Below are positions 43,751-52,254 of a stretch of DNA of 64,000 nucleotides, piece by piece. A program made the position numbers and the translations under genes. Position 1 is the first letter of the stretch, and each line of letters begins with the position of its first letter. The notes under the pieces are model-generated. The model was given only the letters and a program-made list of their open reading frames with translations. It was not told where the DNA came from and ran no database searches. This DNA is from Mycolicibacterium chubuense. Its GTDB lineage: Bacteria; Actinomycetota; Actinomycetes; Mycobacteriales; Mycobacteriaceae. The stretch is from contig NZ_JYNX01000036.1 of the NCBI RefSeq assembly GCF_001044255.1, positions 569 through 64,568 on the forward strand. The letters run 5' to 3'.

Positions 43751-44908
43751 ATGTCCGACGTACCCGAACGTCCCGACCCCTCCGTGACGAACGCCGAAGG
43801 CGCCTGGGCGCAGCAGGCCGAAGCGAAGCTGGGCGATCGCCGGCTCCGTGAGGAGATCGACAGAGGCCTGAGCCACGGGCTGGAGGCCGCGCCGTCCATC
43901 AACGACCGCACGATCTCGACGTTCGTCCGCGGCGAGAAGCCGCACTTCGCCGGTGAGCGCGGCACGTTCCTCAAATGCCCGTTCATCGAGGACGTCAACG
44001 AGGTCGACGACGCCGAGGTCGCGATCTTCGGCGTTCCCCTGGACGCCGGCGCCACCTACCGGCCGGGCACCCGGTTCGGGCCGCAGGGCATCCGCCGATC
44101 GACCAATCTGTTCGGAACGTACAACTACGAATCGGGCGTGGATCTGCGCGAGCAGCTGAACATGGTCGACATCGGCGACGTCTTCACGATCCCCGGCAAC
44201 CTGGAGAAGTCTTTCGACCAGATCAGCCAGGCGATGGCGCACGTCGTGCAGAAGGGCGTCATGCCGATCGTGCTCGGCGGTGACCACTCCATCGGGTTCC
44301 CCACGATCCGCGGGATGGCGCCCTACATGGACGGCAACATCGGGATCATCCACTTCGACCGCCACGTCGACACCCAGGAGACCGACCTCGACGAGCGGAT
44401 GCACACCACGCCGTGGTTCCACGCCACCAACATCAAGAACGCGCCGGCGACCAACCTGGTGCAGATCGGCATCGGCGGGTGGCAGAGCCCGCGCGAGGGC
44501 GTCAAGGTCGGCCGCCAACGCAAGTCGACGGTGATGACCGTCGGCGACGTCGAACGGGTCGGCATCGAGAAGATCGCGGAGATGGCCCTCGAGATCGCCT
44601 GGAAGGACGCCAAGGCGGTCTACCTGTCGTTCGACATCGACGTGATCGACGCCGGGTTCGTTCCGGGCACAGGATGGCCGGAGCCGGGCGGGCTGCTCCC
44701 GCGGGAGGCGCTCAACCTGGTCAAGATGATCTCCGAACCCGGGTTGGCCGGCATCGAGGTCGTCGAGTGCTCGCCGCCCTATGACTGGGCCGAGCAGACC
44801 GCGCTGATGAGCTCGCGCGTCATTCTCGACAGCCTCGCCGCGCAGGTCCGGTCCGGCAAGCTCGGCAAGAAGGCCGCCAAGGCCGATCGTCCCGCCTGGG
44901 GTCCGTAA
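43751..44908 (+). CDS. Agmatinase-family ureohydrolase, probable guanidine hydrolase
   Basis: 385 residues from ATG 43751, five bases after AGGAG. An N-terminal extension of about 85 residues precedes the arginase fold: VAIFGVPLDAGATYRPGTRFGPQGIRRS, GGDHS (176-180), HFDRHVDTQE (D203, H205, D207) and SFDIDVID (D295, D297). All six metal ligands are present (H179, D203, H205, D207, D295, D297). The usual FDAHxD reads FDRHVD, and the loop RMHTTPWFHATNIKN is unlike classical agmatinases. Control by a guanidine riboswitch argues that the substrate is free guanidine, split into urea and ammonia, as in the GdmH branch. No nickel-chaperone genes lie next to it. Absent at this place in M. tuberculosis. 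Confidence 0.88.
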   Translation: MSDVPERPDPSVTNAEGAWAQQAEAKLGDRRLREEIDRGLSHGLEAAPSINDRTISTFVRGEKPHFAGERGTFLKCPFIEDVNEVDDAEVAIFGVPLDAGATYRPGTRFGPQGIRRSTNLFGTYNYESGVDLREQLNMVDIGDVFTIPGNLEKSFDQISQAMAHVVQKGVMPIVLGGDHSIGFPTIRGMAPYMDGNIGIIHFDRHVDTQETDLDERMHTTPWFHATNIKNAPATNLVQIGIGGWQSPREGVKVGRQRKSTVMTVGDVERVGIEKIAEMALEIAWKDAKAVYLSFDIDVIDAGFVPGTGWPEPGGLLPREALNLVKMISEPGLAGIEVVECSPPYDWAEQTALMSSRVILDSLAAQVRSGKLGKKAAKADRPAWGP

Positions 44909-44922
44909 CTAGTCTGGAGGGC

Positions 44923-45738
44923 ATGCGTGTAGCCCTGGCACAGATCCGCAGCAGCGACGATCCCGCCGCCAACCTCCGCCTCGTCGAGGAGCAGACGCGG
45001 CGGGCGGCCGAGGCCGGCGCGTCGCTGGTGCTGTTCCCCGAGGCGACGATGTGCCGGTTCGGGGTGCCGCTGGGCGCCGTCGCCGAACCGTTCGACGGCC
45101 CGTGGGCCGACGCGGTCCGCCGGAGCGCGGACCGCGCCGGCATCGTCGTCGTCGCGGGCATGTTCGTCCCGTCCGATGACGGCCGGGTCACCAACACGCT
45201 GATCGCGACCGGCCCCGGCGTCGACGCTCGTTACGACAAGATCCACCTGTACGACGCATTCGGCTTCACCGAGTCCGACACGGTCGCCCCGGGGCGGGAG
45301 CCGGTCACCATCGTCGTCGACGGCGTGACGGTCGGGCTGACGCTCTGCTACGACATCCGGTTCCCCGAGCTGTACGTCGAATTGGCCGAGCGCGGTGCCG
45401 AGCTCATCACCGCGCACGCGTCGTGGGGCACCGGGCCCGGCAAGCTCGAGCAGTGGACGTTGCTGGCCCGCGCCAGGGCGATCGACACGTCGAGTGTGGT
45501 GGCCGCGGTCGGACAGGCGTATCCCGGGGACGAGCTCGCGGCGCTCGGGCCGACCGGGGTGGGCGGCAGTCTGGTGGCGTCCGCGCTGGGCGAGGTGCTC
45601 GCCGGGGCCGGCGCGGATCCGGAACTGCTGGTCTGTGACGTCGACCTCGACGCCGCGCGCAAGGCCCGTACGACCGTCGCGGTCATGCACAACCGCTCAG
45701 GGTTTGCTCATACCGGTAGGGCAGAATCGCTGAGGTGA
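44923..45738 (+). CDS. Carbon-nitrogen hydrolase (nitrilase superfamily)
   Basis: 271 residues from ATG 44923. The catalytic triad is visible: E40 (LVLFPEATM), K106 (RYDKIHLYDAFGF) and C142 (GLTLCYDIRFPELY). Further landmarks are HASWGTGPGKLEQWTLLARARAIDT and DPELLVCDVDLDAARKAR. The DKIHLYDAFGFTESD segment is shared with Nit-like deaminated glutathione amidases and omega-amidases. Rv0480c is the counterpart. Cytosolic amide hydrolysis, perhaps metabolite repair. It follows the guanidinase gene by 14 bases and could be cotranscribed with it. Confidence 0.92.
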   Translation: MRVALAQIRSSDDPAANLRLVEEQTRRAAEAGASLVLFPEATMCRFGVPLGAVAEPFDGPWADAVRRSADRAGIVVVAGMFVPSDDGRVTNTLIATGPGVDARYDKIHLYDAFGFTESDTVAPGREPVTIVVDGVTVGLTLCYDIRFPELYVELAERGAELITAHASWGTGPGKLEQWTLLARARAIDTSSVVAAVGQAYPGDELAALGPTGVGGSLVASALGEVLAGAGADPELLVCDVDLDAARKARTTVAVMHNRSGFAHTGRAESLR

Positions 45739-46601
45739 CCGATCCCTGGGCCCGCCCGCCGCAGCAGTCCGGCCCGGCGTTCCCACCGCCATCGCCGCAG
45801 AACCCGCAGTACCCGCAGCATCCGTCCGCGCCCCCGCAGGAAGGCTCCTCGTTGCCGGCGAAGTTCAAGAAGTTCTTCAGCGACCCCCTGTCCATCGTCC
45901 TGGTGGTGGTGATCGTGGTGGCGCTGGTGTTCGCCGGCCTGCTCGGTGCCGAGCTCTACGCCCGCAACCGGGCCGACACGGTGGTGGCCGGGGTGGTCGA
46001 GTGCGTGGTGCAGGACGACGCGACCGCGTCGTTCGGGGTGCTGCCGCCGTTCCTGATGCAGCACATGTCCGGTCATTACACGAACATCCGCATCGAGACC
46101 GCGGGCAACCAGGTTCGTGACGCCAAGGGCATGAAGGTCAACCTCGACATCGACGACGTTCGCCTGCAGGACACCCCGACCTCCAGCGGCACGGTCGGCT
46201 CCCTGGTGGCCAACATCGACTGGTCGGCCGACGGCATCAAGCAGACCATCCAGGGCGCCATTCCGTTGATCGGCAGCTTCGTCACCGGGGTGACCACCAA
46301 CGCCAGCGACGGCACGATCGAACTCGAGGGCGCGCTGGGCAGCATCACCGCCAAGCCGCAGGTCGTCGACGGCGGTATCGCGCTGTCGGTGCAGAAGGTG
46401 ACCGGGCTGGGCTTCACGCTGCCCCGCGAGGCCGTTCAGCCGGCGCTGGACGCGTTCACCGCGCAGCTGACTCAGAACTATCCGTTGAACATCAAGGCCG
46501 ACTCGGTGTCGGTCACCGATACCGGTGTGCAGAGCCGCTTTTCGACGCAGAACGCGTCGATGCCCAAGCAGACCGACGACCCCTGCTTCGGCACCCTGTA
46601 G
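45735..46601 (+). CDS. DUF2993 domain membrane-anchored protein
   Basis: 288 residues; the GTG overlaps the nitrilase TGA. A cytosolic Pro/Gln-rich N-terminus (about 1-45) is followed by one membrane span (LSIVLVVVIVVALVFAGLLGAELYA). The extracytoplasmic DUF2993 domain follows: ARNRADTVVAGVVECVVQDDATASFGVLPPFLMQHMSGHYTNIRIETAG and IALSVQKVTGLGFTLPREAVQPALDAF, ending SMPKQTDDPCF. DUF2993 includes the mannosyltransferase-associated protein LmeA; this is the Rv0479c-type paralogue. Probably binds lipid or glycolipid in the periplasm. Confidence 0.9.
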   Translation: MTDPWARPPQQSGPAFPPPSPQNPQYPQHPSAPPQEGSSLPAKFKKFFSDPLSIVLVVVIVVALVFAGLLGAELYARNRADTVVAGVVECVVQDDATASFGVLPPFLMQHMSGHYTNIRIETAGNQVRDAKGMKVNLDIDDVRLQDTPTSSGTVGSLVANIDWSADGIKQTIQGAIPLIGSFVTGVTTNASDGTIELEGALGSITAKPQVVDGGIALSVQKVTGLGFTLPREAVQPALDAFTAQLTQNYPLNIKADSVSVTDTGVQSRFSTQNASMPKQTDDPCFGTL

Positions 46602-46604
46602 GTC

Positions 46605-47273
46605 CTAGAGGCCGTCGAGCACCGCTCGCGTGCCGGACAACCCGAGGCGGGTCGCGCCCGCGTTGAGCATCGCGGTGGCGTCCGCCGCCGACCGGATGCC
46701 GCCGCTGGCCTTGACGCCGAGGCGGCCGCCGACGGCGGCGGTCATCACTTCCACCGCACGCACCGAAGCGCCGCCGGCGGGATGGAAACCGGTCGAGGTC
46801 TTGACGAAGTCGGCGCCCGCGTCCTCGGCAACCCGGCACACGTCGGTCAGCAGCGGCCAGCCTCCGAACTCCACCAGGGCCGACGACTCGACGATCACCT
46901 TGAGCAGTGCCCCTGGTGTCGCGTCACGGACGGCCGCGATGTCGGTGCGGACGACGTCGAGTTCGCCGCCGATCGCCGCGCCGACGTCGATCACCATGTC
47001 GATCTCCCGGGCGCCTGCGTCCACCGCCACCGCCGCCTCGTGGGCCTTGATCACCGAAAGGTGTTTGCCTGACGGGAATCCCACCACGGACGCCACAGCG
47101 CGGCCGGCGGCCAGCGACACCGCGGTCGGTACGAACGGCGGCGACACGCACACGGCGTAGACGTCGAGTTCGACGGCCTCGGCGAGCAAAGCGACGATAT
47201 CGGCTTCTGTCGCTTCAGGTTTGAGCAACGTGTGGTCGACGGCGGCGGCGACCTGGGCGCGGGTGTAGCCCAT
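46605..47273 (-). CDS. deoC: Deoxyribose-phosphate aldolase
   Basis: 222 residues from ATG 47271-47273 ([22 protein letters not shown]), overlapping the preceding TGA by one base. The TIM barrel has D92 ([12 protein letters not shown]), Schiff-base K158 ([10 protein letters not shown]) and K188 (GVKASGGIR). It splits 2-deoxyribose-5-phosphate into acetaldehyde and glyceraldehyde-3-phosphate in nucleoside breakdown. Normal length and all signature residues present. Confidence 0.96.
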   Translation of the reverse strand: MGYTRAQVAAAVDHTLLKPEATEADIVALLAEAVELDVYAVCVSPPFVPTAVSLAAGRAVASVVGFPSGKHLSVIKAHEAAVAVDAGAREIDMVIDVGAAIGGELDVVRTDIAAVRDATPGALLKVIVESSALVEFGGWPLLTDVCRVAEDAGADFVKTSTGFHPAGGASVRAVEVMTAAVGGRLGVKASGGIRSAADATAMLNAGATRLGLSGTRAVLDGL

Positions 47274-47683
47274 CAGAACGGTTCTTCGGTGCCACCGGGA
47301 TTGCACCCCGCGGCGATCATCTGGTCGGGGCTCACCTCGGGTCGCCAGGGCTCGAGATTCCAGCTCACCTTCCCGGGCTGGGCGATCTCGGCGAACTGCC
47401 AGTGGCAGACGAACTGCTCCTTCATGCCCGCGATCGCGGCGTCAGGCGACAGCGCGAGGATCTCGTTCCACGCCTCGTCGGCCTGCGCCGCCGTGCCGGG
47501 CCGGCCCGAGGTGTCACGCCCCGCGGCGGTGGGATACACCCGCAGGCTCGACAGGTCACCCCACTTGGCCCACTTCACGTGGTCGATGTAGGGCGGAGGT
47601 TGCAGGCCCGGGGTGGCGGCGGCGTGGGGAGCCCCGGTGAGCGCGACCGCGCAGGCGGCCATGCCGATCAGCGCCAGCCGCAC
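47273..47683 (-). CDS. Secreted DUF2599 protein
   Basis: 136 residues from GTG 47681-47683, directly after the upstream TAG (TAGTG). A signal peptide is clear: [23 protein letters not shown] with cleavage expected after AAA. The mature part begins [33 protein letters not shown], with [25 protein letters not shown] at the end and two cysteines (VCHWQF, AGCNPG) that can form a disulfide. This is the actinobacterial DUF2599 pattern, of unknown function. Rv0477 is the counterpart. Confidence 0.88.
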   Translation of the reverse strand: MRLALIGMAACAVALTGAPHAAATPGLQPPPYIDHVKWAKWGDLSSLRVYPTAAGRDTSGRPGTAAQADEAWNEILALSPDAAIAGMKEQFVCHWQFAEIAQPGKVSWNLEPWRPEVSPDQMIAAGCNPGGTEEPF

Positions 47684-47964
47684 TAGCGCGACTTCCCTTG
47701 GATCTCCAGGATTTTCGGCCGGACATCGACCAGGTACACGCCGGCGGCGACAGCCGCGATCGCCACCCCGGTGATGCCGAGCACCAGCGCCAGCAGGATC
47801 GCGACGCCGAGGATCACCAGCCACACGGGTTTCGTCAGCTTCTCGGCCGCGGTGTAGGCGTCGGGCCGCTGGATCGCGGCATGGACGAACGCGTACACCG
47901 TCGTCACCAGGACGGCGGCCTGCAACGCGAAGAGGACGTAACCCACAAGGCCTTGGAGCTCCAC
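47683..47964 (-). CDS. DUF2516 family membrane protein
   Basis: 93 residues with three hydrophobic spans: [44 protein letters not shown] and [20 protein letters not shown]. The [21 protein letters not shown] signature is that of DUF2516 (Rv0476). It lies directly downstream of hbhA and upstream of the DUF2599 gene in the same orientation. Function unknown. Confidence 0.9.
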   Translation of the reverse strand: MELQGLVGYVLFALQAAVLVTTVYAFVHAAIQRPDAYTAAEKLTKPVWLVILGVAILLALVLGITGVAIAAVAAGVYLVDVRPKILEIQGKSR

Positions 47965-47997
47965 GCTCGACAGCCTAGGCGGGTTACGTCCCCTTTT

Positions 47998-48018
47998 CGA
48001 CTTCCCCGAAGGGAGTCG
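47998..48018 (-). terminator. Candidate terminator of hbhA
   Basis: CGACT and AGTCG flank CCC-CGAA-GGG, giving an 8-bp stem with one bulge and a tetraloop, 4 bases beyond the hbhA stop. There is no U tract. Confidence 0.4.
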
Positions 48019-48022
48019 TCGC

Positions 48023-48646
48023 TTACTTCTGGGTGACCTTCTTGGCCGGCGCCTTCTTGGCGGGGGCCTTCTTGGCGGTGGCCTTGGCCGGAGCGGCCTT
48101 CTTGGCCGGGGCCTTCTTGGCGGCCTTCTTCACCGGCTCGGCGGCCGACTCGGCACGCTTGGGCAGCTCGACGCCGACCAGCTTGGCGGCGCGCTCACCG
48201 ACCGCGCGGGTCTGCGACGCCACGTTGCCCAGCGCCTCCTGGGTCAGCTCCACGGCCTGGTCGGTGTACTCCTCGACCCGGCTGGCGGCGCCTTCGAGGG
48301 CCGGCTGGGCGCGCAGGCGCTCCAGGGCGGCCTCGCCGCGCTCGATGAGCTTGTTGTAGGTCGACTGCGCGGCCTCCGCGTAGCCCTCGGCGACCTTGCG
48401 CAGCTCCTCGGGGGTCAGCTTGCCGCGGATGTCCTCGAACTGGGCCGGCAGCTCCTCCTGCAGCTGGTTGATGCGGGCGCGGCGCTCTTCGAGACGGGTC
48501 TCGGCGTCGCTGCGGGCGTCGCCGGCGCGCTCACGCAGCGTCGCGACGATCTCGTTGACGCGCTCGAGCGCGAGGTCGGCTGCGCCGACGGCGGCGAGCA
48601 GCGGGGCCTTCAGGTCTTCGACGTCGAGCTGATTCTTGTCAGCCAT
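48023..48646 (-). CDS. hbhA: Heparin-binding hemagglutinin
   Basis: 207 residues from ATG 48646 with AGGAAAA just upstream. The N-terminal part (about 1-110) is a long coiled coil ([75 protein letters not shown]). The C-terminal 45 residues are Lys/Ala/Pro repeats of the KKAPAKK type that bind heparan sulfate in M. tuberculosis and are methylated there. Found at the cell surface and linked with adhesion, aggregation and lipid-inclusion binding. The full lysine-rich tail is present. Confidence 0.95.
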   Translation of the reverse strand: MADKNQLDVEDLKAPLLAAVGAADLALERVNEIVATLRERAGDARSDAETRLEERRARINQLQEELPAQFEDIRGKLTPEELRKVAEGYAEAAQSTYNKLIERGEAALERLRAQPALEGAASRVEEYTDQAVELTQEALGNVASQTRAVGERAAKLVGVELPKRAESAAEPVKKAAKKAPAKKAAPAKATAKKAPAKKAPAKKVTQK

Positions 48647-48661
48647 GGGATTTTCCTTTCA

Positions 48662-49168
48662 CTAACTGATGGAGGTCTGTTGGGGTGATTGCGTGATCTG
48701 CAGAGGGCTGTTGTCGTGTTCCGTCGTCGGCTCCTCGTCGTCGTCACGGACACTGTCGTCTGCACTGGACGGTCCCGCCGCGGCCGCAGCCTCGAGCAGT
48801 GCCGCCTCGTTCTGCTGGCAGAACGACGTGTAGATGTCGAGCAGCACCTGCTTCTGCCGCTCGTTGATCGCCGTGTCGGTGATGATGGCGTCGCGCACCT
48901 GGTTGGTCTCGCTGGGCTCGAGGATCCCGGCCCGGATGTAGAGCACCTCGGCCGACACCCTCAGCGCCTTGGCGATCTGGTTCAGCACATCTGCTGAGGG
49001 CTTGCGCAATCCCCGTTCGATCTGGCTCAGGTAGGGATTGCTGACACCGGCCTTCTCGGCGAGCTGCCGCACCGAGACCTGCGCGGCTTCCCGCTGGGTC
49101 CGGATGAAGCTGCCGATGTCCTGGGCGGCGCTGGAGACGACCGCGGCGAGATTCTCGTCCTGCGCCAT
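48662..49168 (-). CDS. XRE-family transcriptional regulator (Rv0474-like)
   Basis: 168 residues from ATG 49166-49168, chosen because AGGAGG lies 8 bases before it. The HTH is at about residues 20-75: IGSFIRTQREAAQVSVRQLAEKAGVSNPYLSQIERGLRKPSADVLNQIAKALRVSAEVLYIRAG. A helical region (DAIITDTAINERQKQVLLDIYTSFCQQNEAALL) and an acidic disordered tail follow. The homologue in M. tuberculosis lies upstream of hbhA as here. A 30-base palindrome covering its promoter suggests autoregulation. Confidence 0.92.
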   Translation of the reverse strand: MAQDENLAAVVSSAAQDIGSFIRTQREAAQVSVRQLAEKAGVSNPYLSQIERGLRKPSADVLNQIAKALRVSAEVLYIRAGILEPSETNQVRDAIITDTAINERQKQVLLDIYTSFCQQNEAALLEAAAAAGPSSADDSVRDDDEEPTTEHDNSPLQITQSPQQTSIS

Positions 49169-49213
49169 GGTGCTGTCCTCCTTCGCTGCCGTGGTGTGTT
49201 TACCGACAACTCC

Positions 49214-49242
49214 ACGGTACGACTGAGTGCTAACTTTTGCAA
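49214..49242 (-). promoter_or_regulatory. Promoter of the XRE regulator gene
   Basis: Minus-strand TTGCAA (49237-49242), a 17-base spacer and TACCGT (49214-49219), a TANNNT box. Start near 49207, leader about 40 bases with the strong AGGAGG. Confidence 0.55.
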
Positions 49243-49251
49243 GCACTCAGT
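49222..49251. promoter_or_regulatory. 30-base palindromic operator at the XRE promoter
   Basis: ACTGAGTGCT and AGCACTCAGT are perfect 10-base inverted arms around a 10-base centre. The site covers the -35 and most of the spacer of the XRE gene promoter, where a bound protein would block RNA polymerase. It resembles HrcA CIRCE halves (GAGTGCTAA), but the halves face the opposite way, so it is not CIRCE. Confidence 0.65.
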
Positions 49252-49260
49252 TAGCGCAGG

Positions 49261-50586
49261 TCAGAACAGTAGCTGGGCGATCGTGTAGATCGTCAGACCG
49301 GCCAGCGACCCCACCACCGTGCCGTTGATCCGGATGAACTGCAGGTCGCGGCCCACGTGCAGTTCGATCCGCCTGCTCGCCTCGTCGGCGTCCCAGCGCT
49401 CGATGGTGTCGGTGATGATCGTGGTGATCTCCGCCCCGTATCCGACCACCAGGTGCTGGGCGCCGCGCACGATCCAGTTGTCCACCTTGTCGCGCAGATC
49501 TGCGTCGTCGCGCAGGGACTCCCCGATGCGCACGACGGAGTCGGCGATACGCGTGCGCAGCGTCGACGACGGGTCGTCGACGGACTCCAGGATGAGCCGC
49601 TTGGCGGTGCTCCACGCCGTCTCGGCGGCCCGCGCGACCTCGTCGCGGGCCATGATCTGCTCCTTGACGTTCTCGGCCTTCTGGATCGTCGCCTCGTCAC
49701 TCTGCAGATCGCCGGCGAACTCGAACAGGAACTTGGTGGCCGAGCGGCGCAGCTCGTGGTCGGGATTGCGGCGGACCTTGTCGGTGAAGTCCATCAGCTC
49801 GCGGTGGATGCGCTCGCCGACGAGGTGGTCCACCCAACGCGGCGACCACGTCGGCGAATCGCGCTCGATGACGCGCTCGATGACCTCACCGGCGTTCAGC
49901 GACCACTGGAACGCCCGGTCGGCCAGCAACTGCAGCAGCGCTTCCTGGCGGCCCTCCTCCAGCAGCGACGCCAACACCCGCCCGATCGGCGGTCCCCACT
50001 GAGGCTCGGCGATGCGCTTGACGATCATCCGGTCCAGCACCTGCTGGACGTCTTCGTCACGCAACATCTCGACCAGCACGCGCAGCGCCGTCGACGCCTC
50101 GGCGGCCACCCGCTCGGCGTTGACCGGTTCGGCGAGCCACTTGCCTGTCCGGCTGGCGACGTCGGCGTCGCGCAGCTTGGTCTCCACGTTCTCCGGGGAC
50201 AGGAAGTTCTCCCGGACGAAGTCGCTGAGACCCTCGCCGAGCTGGTCTTTCTTGCGCTTGATGATCGCGGTGTGCGGGATCGGGAGACCCAGGGGGTGCT
50301 TGAACAGCGCGGTCACCGCGAACCAGTCGGCCAGCGCGCCGACCATGCCCGCCTCGGCGGCCGCACGCACATAGCCCACCCACGGCGCCGCCCCGTGGGA
50401 CTGCGCCCAGGTGCACAGCAGGAAGATCACCGACGCCCCGAGGAGGAAGCCGAGCGCGACGGCCTTCATGCGTCGTAGGGCGCGCCGTCGCTCGGCGTCA
50501 GCCGGCGAATCGGCTCCGGCGAGCTTCTCGGCGAAGCTCGCGCGGGGTCGTTGCCCGGCGTCGGGGACGTTCACTCGATGTGCCAC
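49261..50586 (-). CDS. DUF445 family membrane protein
   Basis: 441 residues from GTG 50584-50586. N-terminal hydrophobic segment KAVALGFLLGASVIFLLCTWA, then VGYVRAAAEAGMVGALADWFAVTALFKHPLGLPIPHTAIIKRKKDQLGEGLSDFVRENFLSPENV, the unmistakable DUF445 start. A long helical domain and a C-terminal membrane segment (INGTVVGSLAGLTIYTIAQLLF) follow. Topology suggests a protein anchored at both ends with a large coiled soluble part. Rv0473 is the counterpart; function unknown. Confidence 0.92.
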   Translation of the reverse strand: MAHRVNVPDAGQRPRASFAEKLAGADSPADAERRRALRRMKAVALGFLLGASVIFLLCTWAQSHGAAPWVGYVRAAAEAGMVGALADWFAVTALFKHPLGLPIPHTAIIKRKKDQLGEGLSDFVRENFLSPENVETKLRDADVASRTGKWLAEPVNAERVAAEASTALRVLVEMLRDEDVQQVLDRMIVKRIAEPQWGPPIGRVLASLLEEGRQEALLQLLADRAFQWSLNAGEVIERVIERDSPTWSPRWVDHLVGERIHRELMDFTDKVRRNPDHELRRSATKFLFEFAGDLQSDEATIQKAENVKEQIMARDEVARAAETAWSTAKRLILESVDDPSSTLRTRIADSVVRIGESLRDDADLRDKVDNWIVRGAQHLVVGYGAEITTIITDTIERWDADEASRRIELHVGRDLQFIRINGTVVGSLAGLTIYTIAQLLF

Positions 50587-50631
50587 GTGTCCATCATCCC
50601 TGCGCGGCCGACCAGCCCCGCCCGACCACCG

Positions 50632-50637
50632 TATTAT
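50632..50637 (+). promoter_or_regulatory. -10 element of the TetR gene
   Basis: TATTAT is a strong TANNNT box; a start near 50644 would leave a leader of about 26 bases before GTG 50670. The divergent DUF445 gene starts at 50586. Confidence 0.5.
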
Positions 50638-50669
50638 CGACAAGGACTAACGAACGGATCACCGCGAAC

Positions 50670-51374
50670 GTGGCACAACATTCCCCGCCGGTGGCGGTCA
50701 AGACCGATGGGCGCAAACGCCGCTGGCATCGGCACAAGGTCGAGCGCCGGAATGAACTCGTGGACGGCACCCTGGAGGCCATTCGCCGGCTCGGCAGCAA
50801 CGTCAGCATGGATGAGATCGCCGCCGAGATCGGGGTGTCCAAGACCGTTCTGTACCGCTACTTCGTCGACAAGAACGACCTGACCACCGCGGTGATGATG
50901 CGCTTCGCGCAGACCACGCTGATCCCCAACATGGCCGCCGCGCTGTCGTCGAACCTGGACGGTTACGCCCTGACCCGCGAGATCATCCGCGTGTACGTCG
51001 AGACGGTGGCCGCCGAGCCGGAGCCCTACCGGTTCGTGATGGCGAACAACTCCGCGAGCAAGAGCAAGGCGGTCGCCGAGTCCGAACAGATCATCGCCCG
51101 CATGCTGGCGGTGATGCTGCGCCGGCGCATGGTGTCGGTCGGCATGGACACCGGCGGCGCGGAGCCGTGGGCGTTCCACATCGTCGGTGGCGTGCAGCTG
51201 GCCACGCACTCGTGGATGTCGCATCCGCGGATGAGCGCCGACGAGCTGATCGACTACCTGACGATGCTGTCGTGGAGCGCGCTGTGCGGCATCGTCGAGG
51301 TCGGCGGTTCGCTGGAGCGGTTCAGGTCCGAAGCCCATCCTTCCCCGGAACTGCCCCCTCAGCTGCTTGACTAG
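50670..51374 (+). CDS. TetR-family transcriptional regulator
   Basis: 234 residues from GTG 50670, the same length as Rv0472c. A basic N-terminal arm (KTDGRKRRWHRHKVERR) precedes the HTH: LVDGTLEAIRRLGSNVSMDEIAAEIGVSKTVLYRYFVDKNDLTTAVMMRF. The C-terminal ligand domain includes VETVAAEPEPYRFVMANNSASKSKAVAESEQIIARML and AFHIVGGVQLATHSWMSHPRMSADELIDYLTMLSW. The effector is unknown. The neighbour downstream is the PPK2 gene, 4 bases away, so they are probably cotranscribed. Confidence 0.93.
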   Translation: MAQHSPPVAVKTDGRKRRWHRHKVERRNELVDGTLEAIRRLGSNVSMDEIAAEIGVSKTVLYRYFVDKNDLTTAVMMRFAQTTLIPNMAAALSSNLDGYALTREIIRVYVETVAAEPEPYRFVMANNSASKSKAVAESEQIIARMLAVMLRRRMVSVGMDTGGAEPWAFHIVGGVQLATHSWMSHPRMSADELIDYLTMLSWSALCGIVEVGGSLERFRSEAHPSPELPPQLLD

Positions 51375-51378
51375 GTCC

Positions 51379-52245
51379 GTGAGCGAGCCCCTGGATCTAC
51401 CGTCGCTGTGGTCGCATGAGCCGCACTCGCTGCTGAGGTTCACGCCGGGCGATCTGGTCGCCGACATCGACCCCGACGCCACCCCCGGTTTCCGCGGGGT
51501 CAAGTCGGATGCCCCGACGCTGCAGGAGGAGCGCAACGTGCGCTTCGCCGAGCTGCAGGAGATGCTGTACGCCCGCAGCCGGGTCGGCGACACCCGCTCG
51601 GTGTTGCTGGTGCTGCAGGGCATGGACACCGCGGGCAAGGGCGGCATCGTCAAACATGTTGTCGGAGGCTGCAATCCGCAGGGCGTCGACTACTTCAACT
51701 TCGGCAAGCCCACGCCCGAGGAGCTGTCGCACCACTTCCTGTGGCGGATCCGCAAGGCTCTGCCGCGGCCGGGCCACATCGGGGTGTTCGACCGTTCCCA
51801 CTACGAGGACGTGCTCATCGTCCGCGTGCACAACCTGGTGCCCCCGACGGTGTGGGAGCCACGCTACGACGAGATCAATGCGTTCGAACGCGAACTCGTC
51901 GAGAGCGGCACGAGCCTGGTGAAGGTCGCGATGTTCGTCTCCCTCGACGAGCAGAAGAAGCGACTCGCCGAGCGGCTCGAGCGGCCGGACAAGTACTGGA
52001 AGTACAACCCGGGCGACATCGACGAGCGACTGAAGTGGCCTCTCTACCAGGAGGCGTACCAGGCGATGCTGGACCGCACGAGCACCGAGTACGCGCCGTG
52101 GCACGTGGTGCCCTGCAACCGGAAGTGGTACAGCCGCCTGGCCGTGACCGAGTTGATGATCGAGGCGCTCAAGCAGCTCAACATGTCCTGGCCGCCACCG
52201 GATTTCGACGTCGAGGCTGAGAAGGAGCGGCTGAAGAAGGCCTGA
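51379..52245 (+). CDS. Polyphosphate kinase 2 family protein
   Basis: 288 residues from GTG 51379; a TTG at 51367 inside the TetR gene is a weaker alternative. P-loop kinase: Walker A GMDTAGKGG (81-89), lid-side motif (FNFGKPTPEELSHHFLWRIRKALP), Walker B GVFDRSHYEDVL (135-146), and the C-terminal IDERLKWPLYQEAYQAMLDRTSTEYAPWHVVPCNRKWYSRLAV. It transfers phosphate between polyphosphate and nucleotides. A single PPK2 domain of normal size. Not present at this position in M. tuberculosis. Confidence 0.94.
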   Translation: MSEPLDLPSLWSHEPHSLLRFTPGDLVADIDPDATPGFRGVKSDAPTLQEERNVRFAELQEMLYARSRVGDTRSVLLVLQGMDTAGKGGIVKHVVGGCNPQGVDYFNFGKPTPEELSHHFLWRIRKALPRPGHIGVFDRSHYEDVLIVRVHNLVPPTVWEPRYDEINAFERELVESGTSLVKVAMFVSLDEQKKRLAERLERPDKYWKYNPGDIDERLKWPLYQEAYQAMLDRTSTEYAPWHVVPCNRKWYSRLAVTELMIEALKQLNMSWPPPDFDVEAEKERLKKA

Positions 52246-52254
52246 GCTTCGGCG

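Noticed and set aside
39766-44055. A 1429-codon open frame on the minus strand spanning the small ORF, lprQ, murB and the genes beyond.
   Set aside because: It is a stop-free alternative frame of high-GC DNA. Its translation is Arg/Gly/Ala-rich with no domain, while well-recognised genes occupy the other frames.
48030-48160. Repeated cttcttggc units.
   Set aside because: They encode the Lys/Ala/Pro repeats of the HbhA C-terminal tail, as in all mycobacteria.
49222-49251. CIRCE element for HrcA.
   Set aside because: CIRCE is TTAGCACTC-N9-GAGTGCTAA; here the half-sites are in the opposite order, and the downstream gene is not a chaperone gene.
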